DNA from: an uncultured Gammaproteobacteria bacterium
Lineage (GTDB): Bacteria; Pseudomonadota; Gammaproteobacteria; Pseudomonadales; Pseudohongiellaceae
Length of the DNA: 64,000 nt
Direction: 5' to 3'
NCBI GenBank assembly: GCA_913060695.1
Contig: CAJXUA010000010.1
Location: forward strand, 1 to 64,000
In this document: in pieces, positions 28,017 to 35,397 of the stretch
Position numbering within the stretch: position 1 is the first letter of the stretch
Layout of the letters: every line of letters begins with the position of its first letter
The notes under the pieces: generated by a model
What the model was told of the DNA's origin: nothing
Seen by the model: only the letters and a program-made list of their open reading frames with translations
The model's database searches: none
Program-made: the position numbers and the translations under genes

Positions 28017-29764
28017 TTGTCCCAGTCCGGCTCGGGCCGCTTAGTCACCAACAGATCCTGCATTATCAAGTACTCTAGGTCTGAACCGAAAAATAGGTTC
28101 AGCGCATCCTCTGGCGAACAGACCATCGCCTCTCCCGGACGATTGAGGGAGGAGTTCAACAATACTCCGAATCCACTAACGGCTTCGAACTCTTTGAGCA
28201 ATCGATAGAAACGCGGATTCGCCTCTTTCTTCACCACGTGAGCGCGGGACGTACCGTCCTTATAGACCAAGCCTGGAAGCTTCTCACGCCACTGCGGCGC
28301 CACATCGAAACTCATGGTCATATAGTCTGCGGGATGCTTGGAGCCGAGCACTTCCTCGGCCAGAGTATCGATGATGCTCGGCGAGAATGAGCGCCAACTC
28401 TCACGGAACTTAATCTTCTTATTAACGGAATCTACCGCGGCGGCCTGCATAGGATTGGCCAAGATACAGCGATTACCCAAGGCACGAGAGCCAAACTCCA
28501 TGCGGCTCTGGAACCACCCTACAAGATGGCCCTGCCCAAGCAGCTGAGCAGCACGAGCCGGGGGATTCTCCAAAACTTCGAAGATCGGTTTATCGCGATG
28601 TTGTTCACAGGCCCGTAGACAGCGCTCGGTCGTATAACGGGGCCCGAGGAACGCATCACTGATTCCTTTAATGGGCACATTCTGAGTCGAAAGCGTATAT
28701 GCAGCCGCGCCGATAGCGGTGCCGGCATCGCCTGCTGCGGGTGGCACGAATAACTCTTTCACTAAAGGCATGGCGGCTAGGCGCTGATTTAGTTTCACAT
28801 TGAGCGCGCCGGTGCCTGCAAACGCCAGCTTGCCGGTCTCCTTAAGCACTGGCCCCAAGTAATGCTCAACCAATGCCACCGCCGCATCCTCATAGAGTTT
28901 CTGAATGCTCGCGGCATAGTGCACATAGGGGTCTTGGAATAACTCCCCGGCACGGCGTGGTCCGAGTAGGTCTACGAGTTTTTTGCTGAAAAAGTGGCCC
29001 CTCGATTTATCCTTAAAACGCCGCAGGCCCACCGTACTAATCAACTTGGTATTGACCTTAAAATGCTTGCCGTCAAAATTAGCCAGCGCGGAGAGATCAT
29101 ACTTATTCGGGTCTCCGTAAGTCGCCATGCCCATTACCTTGGCGTCGCCGTCGAGCATGTCAAAGCCCAGATAATCAGTGATCGCTCCGAACATACCTGA
29201 CAGTGAATCGGGGTCATAAAATTCTTTGATGCGATGAATACGCCCATGCTCACCATAGCCGAGGAACATAGAGGCATACTCGCCCTTCATATCGATAGTT
29301 AAGATGGCGGTCTTCTCAGCAAAGCCACTCATATGGTAGGCGCTACTCGCATGGGACAACTGATGCTGAACTGGAACGAAGCGTACCTTATGCCAAGGTA
29401 TCTTCAACTCGTCGAGCAGCTGTTTTACTTCGTGCATATAGCGACGATAGCGCCGGTTGCCATTGAACAGGGCGTCTACGCCGCGCTCTGGCGCATACCA
29501 GTAGCGCCGCGCGTAATGCCAGCGCGCACGACTAAAGATAGAGATCGGGGCGTAGGAGACCGCAACTGTGTTGATGTCTCGCGGCTTGATCTTCGCCGAG
29601 CGAATACAGAACTTAGCTGCCTCTCGTGGCATGCAGCCTTTAGCGTGCTTGCGCCTGACTAAGCGCTCTTCCTCAACGGCAGCGACGAGATCGCCATCGA
29701 CAAATAATGCGGCGGCCGCATCATGCCCAAGTGCACCGGATAGCCCCAGCGTGATAAGTGACAT
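28013..29764 (-). CDS. Carbamoyltransferase of the NodU/TobZ family (LPS core carbamoylation likely)
   Basis: A 583-residue full-length O-carbamoyltransferase. The N-terminal Kae1-like domain has the metal-site HQLSHASSAYHMSGF and ILTIDMKGEY; the C-terminal YrdC-like/TobZ domain has QSRMEFGSRALGNRCILANP and FRESWRSFSPSI. The family moves a carbamoyl group from carbamoyl phosphate to a sugar or antibiotic hydroxyl. It ends the waa operon and overlaps the tandem kinase gene by one base (TAATG). In Pseudomonas aeruginosa a homologue in the equivalent place carbamoylates the heptose of the LPS core, so the same role is inferred here. Confidence 0.9.
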   Translation of the reverse strand: MSLITLGLSGALGHDAAAALFVDGDLVAAVEEERLVRRKHAKGCMPREAAKFCIRSAKIKPRDINTVAVSYAPISIFSRARWHYARRYWYAPERGVDALFNGNRRYRRYMHEVKQLLDELKIPWHKVRFVPVQHQLSHASSAYHMSGFAEKTAILTIDMKGEYASMFLGYGEHGRIHRIKEFYDPDSLSGMFGAITDYLGFDMLDGDAKVMGMATYGDPNKYDLSALANFDGKHFKVNTKLISTVGLRRFKDKSRGHFFSKKLVDLLGPRRAGELFQDPYVHYAASIQKLYEDAAVALVEHYLGPVLKETGKLAFAGTGALNVKLNQRLAAMPLVKELFVPPAAGDAGTAIGAAAYTLSTQNVPIKGISDAFLGPRYTTERCLRACEQHRDKPIFEVLENPPARAAQLLGQGHLVGWFQSRMEFGSRALGNRCILANPMQAAAVDSVNKKIKFRESWRSFSPSIIDTLAEEVLGSKHPADYMTMSFDVAPQWREKLPGLVYKDGTSRAHVVKKEANPRFYRLLKEFEAVSGFGVLLNSSLNRPGEAMVCSPEDALNLFFGSDLEYLIMQDLLVTKRPEPDWDN

Positions 29765-31257
29765 TATGACCCTTTCGTAAAGTAATCGGATTCTTCCTGC
29801 AGTTGCGTAAGCATGGTCTGCACCATCTGCGCTTGTGCCGGTTCATCTTCCCAGTTTTTAGCGAAACGCTGTAAATCTTTCGCACGGGCTTTTGCGAAAT
29901 GACCCGTGTCAAACTCTTGATACATGCCATCTAGATCAAGCACAGCCAGCCCTTTTTCAGTGACTAGAAAATTCGTCGCCTTCATGTCGCCGTGTACTAT
30001 GCTGTAGTCACGCATGGTGGCAAAAAGCGCCTTGAATTGATTAAGCGCGCGGCTCCAGGCGGGCGAGTTTATAGGCTCTTTTTTCAGCAAATGCAAGGCA
30101 TCCTCACCCGGTAGGTATTCGCAAAGGAAATAGGCCTCTCGGCGCAATGAGCCGAAACGCCACTCCATCATCAGCAATGGTTTGGCAGTGGTGACTCCCA
30201 ACATCTCCAGCATATGGGCATTGCGCCAACACACCCATGCTCGGCTCGGTCTAAACTGGCGCCTGATTCGGTGCCACAAGCTTTTAATATTGTAGCGTTT
30301 TAGAACGTACTGCTTGGCGTCTATTTCGACAATCGCAACCGTTGCACTACGCCCCGCTTTGATAATCTTACCGCGCTCGATGTAGGCGTCTGGCGCGCGA
30401 AGGAAATCTTGTAGTTGTGCCGACTCTAAGCTGCGCTCGTAGACAATGTAGTGATTCCAGTCACGCCGATATGCGTTCGCGCTGGTTTCGCGGTACAACT
30501 TCTTCAACACGAGCTTAAGACGTAGGGCCCGCTTCTTTCTCAACAAGGCGGCAAATACCGCGATATCTTCACTTAAGTCGGCGCTAGGTCGCTGCTGGCG
30601 ATAATACTCATACAAGCCTGCTGCCAAACTGTCATTGCTCACTGGAAACTGGGCGAGGAACAATGCGAGATTGCGCAATGAGTTCACGCCATCGACGCCG
30701 TCGGGATTATGGGGGTAACGCTCTAGGTCACCCGCATCGAGCAGGTATACAGTACCGTCCTTTAGGAGAAAATTGTCAAGATGGATATCATTCTGCAGTA
30801 GCCCGCGTTCGTGGCAATCGGCGATGAGAGACACCACCCTTTGCAACAAGGTCACGCGCTCTTGTGTTGCGGCTCTGCCCCAATTCTGACCAAGGCTTTC
30901 TCCATCTTCGATATAGCGCAGCAGCAGGAACCCGCAGCGACCATCGACGAGTGTGCCGCTTCCCAGCAGTTCAGCCGTCTTGATCCCTGCGCTGTCGAGT
31001 GCGTTGACACCTTGAATCTCTCGCTGCAGATGTTGCTCCCAACGCCCTCGCGCAAAGAACAGTTTCGCCACCACTAAGGATCCCTGCCAGCGTGCTAAGG
31101 CCACTATTCGTTTCTTCGGCAACACACGAAATAATTCGACTAGTTCAAGAGTCTGAGTGCCTTCGCCGACACTATTATCTAGGCGCAACTCTACACTCGC
31201 AGGGAACTCGAGTCGGCGTCCGCCTAAGAGCAATGTCGAAGTGTTAATGGCTTGCAT
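29764..31257 (-). CDS. Tandem two-domain LPS-type kinase (InaA/WaaP-like)
   Basis: A 497-residue protein with two protein-kinase-like domains in one chain. Domain 1 (residues ~50-240) has Lys65 in LVVAKLFF, catalytic QNDIHLDNF with Asp157, and LLDAGD with Asp174. Domain 2 (~295-480) has Lys320 in YVLKRYN, HGDMKATNF with Asp424, and VLDLDG. Both keep ATP- and metal-binding residues, so both may be active. It lies 9 bases after waaP and is coupled to the carbamoyltransferase gene. The likely substrate is a heptose or other sugar of the LPS core, as for Pseudomonas core kinases in the same locus; protein kinase activity cannot be excluded. Confidence 0.82.
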   Translation of the reverse strand: MQAINTSTLLLGGRRLEFPASVELRLDNSVGEGTQTLELVELFRVLPKKRIVALARWQGSLVVAKLFFARGRWEQHLQREIQGVNALDSAGIKTAELLGSGTLVDGRCGFLLLRYIEDGESLGQNWGRAATQERVTLLQRVVSLIADCHERGLLQNDIHLDNFLLKDGTVYLLDAGDLERYPHNPDGVDGVNSLRNLALFLAQFPVSNDSLAAGLYEYYRQQRPSADLSEDIAVFAALLRKKRALRLKLVLKKLYRETSANAYRRDWNHYIVYERSLESAQLQDFLRAPDAYIERGKIIKAGRSATVAIVEIDAKQYVLKRYNIKSLWHRIRRQFRPSRAWVCWRNAHMLEMLGVTTAKPLLMMEWRFGSLRREAYFLCEYLPGEDALHLLKKEPINSPAWSRALNQFKALFATMRDYSIVHGDMKATNFLVTEKGLAVLDLDGMYQEFDTGHFAKARAKDLQRFAKNWEDEPAQAQMVQTMLTQLQEESDYFTKGS

Positions 31258-31266
31258 CTTTATACA

Positions 31267-32070
31267 TCATGCTGAGTTAATCTTCTTATCCAGTTGCAGT
31301 GCCCGGTGCTGAACTTGTTGCCAGAATTGCGCGTCTTCACTAAAGCACTCACGCAGGCTCTTGCCCGAATACAGGCGTACAAAGCGTAGGAAATCCTGTC
31401 GATTTAAACCGATATGCAAGGCGGAGAAATATAAGCCCGCCACGTCCTTGACTACCCATCGGATTGGCAGCTTGCGTCGAATCAATGCCCGATGCAGGTC
31501 AATCAAAGACAGCTGCGGTGTAGTGATCTGCCCTGCGCTAAATGATGCCTCGTCATGCAGCAGGAAATGACATAGGTAATAGTCGCGATGACAGACGCCA
31601 TTACCATGCATCACTTTGCTGATGCGGGCGAGCTCCGCGATCAAACGCAGCTTGACCGCAAGAGAGGGTGCAAGCTGTGGCCATCTCGCGCAGTAGTCCT
31701 CGAGACTAATGGTGTCTTCTAAAGCCTCAGTCATAATGAAAGACTGACGAGTTGCTGGATTCCAACCTCGGCTACCGAAACCAACGGCTGTCATCGTCGC
31801 TAGGCCGAGGCTACGCAGTTTCGCAATCGCGCACCACTCGTTCTCTGCACCTAGTACCGGCATTTTAAAGGTCAGCAGGTTCTTTATAATCTCGCCCCAC
31901 CCGACGCCCATGTGATTCTTCACGAAGAAACGCCGTTGTTCGAACTCGAAGCGCAGAGTGCGCCTTCCCTTCACATCACGGTAAACGTCTCCATGCAGTT
32001 CCGACACCTTGCTGAAAGGGTCTTGCCCTGCCCATGCATTTGCGAAATCGTCACGCAGATTCACAATCAT
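31267..32070 (-). CDS. waaP: LPS core heptose(I) kinase WaaP
   Basis: Phosphorylates heptose I of the LPS inner core in the cytoplasm, which gives the outer membrane its cation-bridged stability. The 267 residues align throughout with E. coli WaaP (265): RRTLRFEFEQRRFFVKNH with the ATP-site Lys, EIIKNLLTFKMPVLGAENEW, ISLEDYCARW, catalytic CHRDYYLCHFLLHD and LSLIDLHRALIRRKLP. Its start overlaps the waaG stop (ATGA-type overlap at 32067-32070). Confidence 0.96.
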   Translation of the reverse strand: MIVNLRDDFANAWAGQDPFSKVSELHGDVYRDVKGRRTLRFEFEQRRFFVKNHMGVGWGEIIKNLLTFKMPVLGAENEWCAIAKLRSLGLATMTAVGFGSRGWNPATRQSFIMTEALEDTISLEDYCARWPQLAPSLAVKLRLIAELARISKVMHGNGVCHRDYYLCHFLLHDEASFSAGQITTPQLSLIDLHRALIRRKLPIRWVVKDVAGLYFSALHIGLNRQDFLRFVRLYSGKSLRECFSEDAQFWQQVQHRALQLDKKINSA

Positions 32071-33209
32071 GCACTACTCCCCTGCGCATTTTCCTTGACG
32101 AAATCCTCAATCAAACTCGCTACCGTCTCGGGCATGCTATAGAGGTACTGAGTTCGGCCATAGGCAATGCCGTTCGCTCGCCATTGCTCGCGCTCCGGGG
32201 AGGTTAACATCTCCAAGAGCTGTTTATTCAAGAGCTGTTGATCGAATGGCGAGGCAGAGACTATGCCTACCCCGGCGCGTTCGATATGAAAGGCGTAGCC
32301 GCAAGTGGCGGTAGTCAGGACCGGAAGGCCCGCGATAGTGGCCTCGAGTAATGTGTAGCCTGCGCTCTCACTATAGGCCGGATGCAACATTAAGTCGGCG
32401 CCTAATAAAAAGCGTGGCACGTCATCACGACCACCAAGAAACTCACAGCGCTCCGCGATACCGAGCCGTTTCGCAAGCCGGCGGAAACGATCCGATTTAT
32501 CCTGCCCCACGACGAAATAACGGACATTGTGACGCAGGCTAGCGGGAAGCGACGCAATCGCACGTAAAGAGCGGTCGACTCCCTTTACGACAAAACCGGA
32601 ACCGATTTGCACGATCGCCAACTCGTGCTCCGCAATGCGAAATTGCTGGCGAAAGCGTGCTCGAATCTCGTCTGCATTCTCCGGCAATTGTCGATCCCGA
32701 GAAATACCTGGCGGGATATCGTGGAAGCGCTGCACGCTATGCGGGTAATATTGTTCGAACTGGCCCCTTTGCAACGGAGACAATAGCAAAACGGTAGTTT
32801 TGGCATCGGCTCCGAATACTGCATCTTCATAGTCCATGAAGTGGCGGTAGCGCGGGGTGAATCGATAGTAGAAACCGCGCTGTTTATGGGCACGCTCGGC
32901 GAAACAGGGGTCGGCGGCAAAGTAGAGATCTAAGCCGGGCATTTTATTGAAGCCGATGACGGCATCGACGGGGTTTGCCTGCAAGGCCTCCGTGACTTGA
33001 GTCGTGAACCGCTGATAAAGTGCATGCCGGCTCCAAGCTTTAACTTCGACTAACACGACCTCCAAATCTTCCGGCATATCTCCTTGCCACTTCATGGTAT
33101 ACACCACGACTTTATGGCCGCGCGCTAAACAGGCATTAGCAACCTTTAAGAAGTCGCGTTGCTGCCCACCGTAGGGGAAATAGCTATAGATGAGGAAGGC
33201 CAGAGTCAT
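32067..33209 (-). CDS. waaG: LPS core glucosyltransferase WaaG (GT4)
   Basis: Adds the first hexose of the outer core to heptose II. The 380-residue GT-B enzyme starts LAFLIYSYFPYGGQQRDF and carries the GT4 E-x7-E motif in HPAYSESAGYTLLEATIAG at about residue 290. GADAKTTVLLLS and GSGFVVKGVDRSLRAI are typical of WaaG. It overlaps waaP and waaC by 4 bases each, so the operon is translationally coupled. Confidence 0.95.
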   Translation of the reverse strand: MTLAFLIYSYFPYGGQQRDFLKVANACLARGHKVVVYTMKWQGDMPEDLEVVLVEVKAWSRHALYQRFTTQVTEALQANPVDAVIGFNKMPGLDLYFAADPCFAERAHKQRGFYYRFTPRYRHFMDYEDAVFGADAKTTVLLLSPLQRGQFEQYYPHSVQRFHDIPPGISRDRQLPENADEIRARFRQQFRIAEHELAIVQIGSGFVVKGVDRSLRAIASLPASLRHNVRYFVVGQDKSDRFRRLAKRLGIAERCEFLGGRDDVPRFLLGADLMLHPAYSESAGYTLLEATIAGLPVLTTATCGYAFHIERAGVGIVSASPFDQQLLNKQLLEMLTSPEREQWRANGIAYGRTQYLYSMPETVASLIEDFVKENAQGSSA

Positions 33210-34297
33210 GATAGCTCCGCAGTGCGCTCGCGCGCGGCGATCAAACCCTCGAGGGTCGCCAGCACTTGCGAAGGCGCGTGACTGCTATAGCAGGGCGGAT
33301 CGACTATGAAGGGCTGTCCTTCTGAAACCGCCTGCACTGGCTCGCCTTGATAGTGGCATGTCTTGCTCATGCACGGCGCGCAGGCGATGGACGATGACAG
33401 CTGCAGCTGATTTTGACCAAATGTGCCCGAGAGCCCGGGATTGGTTGGACCATAGAGTGACACTGCGGGGACAGCGAGCGCGGCGGCTAAATGGCCGAGG
33501 CCGGTATCGACTGATACGACGCCATCGGCAGAGGCAATTTGGCGCGCCATGCCGGTGAGATTGTGTCGCTCCAATACCGTCACTCCGGGAATATGCTCGG
33601 CGATAGCTTGGGCACGCACGTGCTCTTCTTCGCTGCCCCAAGGTAGGCGCACGCTATAGCCACGTGCCGTGGCGAGTAACGCCAGTTCTCGCCAATAGGG
33701 CACTGGCCAATGTTTACTCTGCCAAGTGGTGCCGTGCAAGAACAAGAGGGTTGAGTTGGTCGAGGTCTTCTGTGTAAGCCCAATGCGTTCGTAGTCGAGA
33801 CCGTAATCTATATGCGCGATCTCTTCTTCCGAGAGCGAGTAATTCAGCGCCCGCGAGAATAATTCGCGCACCCTTTGCACCGCATGCTCGTTCTTAGGCA
33901 CCGAGAACACCTTATTATAGAACAGGGTCGCCATTGGCTCCTTGATGGTGCTATCGCTCAAGCCGATGGTGAGCCCCTTGGATAGACGACTAATGAAGCC
34001 ACTCTTGATAAGGCCTTGTGCATCTATAACGAGATCGTAATGATCCCGCTTGAGGTCTTTCTTAAAGGCGGCAAACTCGCCGTTGCGAAGAGTGCCTATA
34101 ATATCTTTACGCCAGCGCCTAAACGCCACCGGAATCACCCTATCCACCGCTGGATGCCAAGAGGGAATCTCGACGAAATTCTCCTCGACGACCCAATCGA
34201 ATTGCAGGCGGCGATTCGCTCTCTTCGCATCCGTCACTGCAGGGAGTGTGTGTATCACATCCCCGAGCGAAGAGACCTTCACTATTAAGACTCGCAA
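33206..34297 (-). CDS. waaC: LPS heptosyltransferase I WaaC
   Basis: Transfers L-glycero-D-manno-heptose from ADP-heptose to Kdo. The 363-residue GT9 enzyme begins RVLIVKVSSLGDVIHTLPA, nearly identical to the family start, and has LFLHGTTWQSKHWP and SVDTGLGHLAAALAVP in the donor-binding half. The start codon is TTG at 34297, which lies 13 bases inside the end of waaF. About 40 residues at the C-terminus extend past the E. coli length, with CAPCMSKTCHY. Confidence 0.95.
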   Translation of the reverse strand: MRVLIVKVSSLGDVIHTLPAVTDAKRANRRLQFDWVVEENFVEIPSWHPAVDRVIPVAFRRWRKDIIGTLRNGEFAAFKKDLKRDHYDLVIDAQGLIKSGFISRLSKGLTIGLSDSTIKEPMATLFYNKVFSVPKNEHAVQRVRELFSRALNYSLSEEEIAHIDYGLDYERIGLTQKTSTNSTLLFLHGTTWQSKHWPVPYWRELALLATARGYSVRLPWGSEEEHVRAQAIAEHIPGVTVLERHNLTGMARQIASADGVVSVDTGLGHLAAALAVPAVSLYGPTNPGLSGTFGQNQLQLSSSIACAPCMSKTCHYQGEPVQAVSEGQPFIVDPPCYSSHAPSQVLATLEGLIAARERTAELS

Positions 34298-35397
34298 AAC
34301 GTGCCGTGCTCCCCTGCCGAGGATTCATCCGCCGCGGACGAGCCCTCATGTGTTAATTGTTCGATGCTCACCAGCCGCGCCAATGCGCTAAGTGCCAGCT
34401 CGGGGCTTAAGTCCACTAGGCAGCGCTTGTGCCCGAGGGGACAGACGCGCTCGAAACAGGGGCGGCAGTCGATATCGATAGACAGCAATTGTACTTGATC
34501 TGTCAGCGGAGGAGTAAAATCTGCCGAGCTTGAGCCATACATTGCGACGACGGGACGGCCTAGCGCCGCTGCGACATGCATCAGACCAGAGTCATTGCTT
34601 ACCACCGCTTTGGCCATCGACATTAAATCGATCGCTTGGGCCAGCGAGGTCTTCCCCGTGAGGTCATGGCAGTGTTCGCGTTCGGACTCCACAAGCTCCC
34701 GCAGAATATGGCTCGCAACATCATTGTCTTTCCCAGAACCCATGATCCAGACCTGCCAGCCTTTCCCGATCAACTGGGAGCTAACACTGGCGTAGTGCTG
34801 TGCCGGCCATTGCTTGGCATCCCCAAACTCGGCTCCTGGACAGATCGCGAGGATTGGTCGTTCGACCTGCAGCTGTAGGGCTTGGACGGCACTCTCTACT
34901 GACTGTGCGTTTGTCACTAGGCGTGGTCGTGGCAGGGTACTAGGCAGGGCCTCGCCGTCTGCTCGCCCCAAAGCGACAAAACGCTGCACCATCAGTGGTA
35001 GAGCCTCTTTGTCTAGGTCCCGCACGTCGTTCAGCAGCAGTCCCCGTGCCTCTCCGCGCCAGCCGGTGCGCTGTGGCACTCGTGCGAACATAGGCAGAAG
35101 CGCCGATTTGAAGGAGTTTGGCAACACGATAACCTGATCGTACCCCTCCTTACGTAGAGAACGACCGAGACGAAAGCGCCCACGCAGGTTCAGCTCGCCA
35201 TGTTGAAACGGTAGGTCGATGGCGCTGTTCACCTCTGGCATACGCTCCAGTAATGGTCGACTCCACACAGGGGCTAGAACGTCGATAGTCAGGGTTTGAC
35301 CTAGTGCACGGGCGTCGTCCTGCAGGCTTATGAATAAAGCCTGGGCCATCACCATGTCTCCCACCCAGGAAGGGCCAACAATAAGAATCTTCCGCAT
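34285..35397 (-). CDS. waaF: LPS heptosyltransferase II WaaF
   Basis: Adds the second heptose to the LPS inner core. The 370-residue GT9 protein starts RKILIVGPSWVGDMVMAQALF, then CPGAEFGDAKQWP, SNDSGLMHVAAALGRPV and the WaaF-type ending CRPCFERVCPLGHKRCLVDLSP. The start at ATG 35397 overlaps the glnE stop as TGATG; a longer frame to 35433 adds residues with no family match. A polar, acidic 25-residue tail follows the family end. Confidence 0.96.
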   Translation of the reverse strand: MRKILIVGPSWVGDMVMAQALFISLQDDARALGQTLTIDVLAPVWSRPLLERMPEVNSAIDLPFQHGELNLRGRFRLGRSLRKEGYDQVIVLPNSFKSALLPMFARVPQRTGWRGEARGLLLNDVRDLDKEALPLMVQRFVALGRADGEALPSTLPRPRLVTNAQSVESAVQALQLQVERPILAICPGAEFGDAKQWPAQHYASVSSQLIGKGWQVWIMGSGKDNDVASHILRELVESEREHCHDLTGKTSLAQAIDLMSMAKAVVSNDSGLMHVAAALGRPVVAMYGSSSADFTPPLTDQVQLLSIDIDCRPCFERVCPLGHKRCLVDLSPELALSALARLVSIEQLTHEGSSAADESSAGEHGTFCES

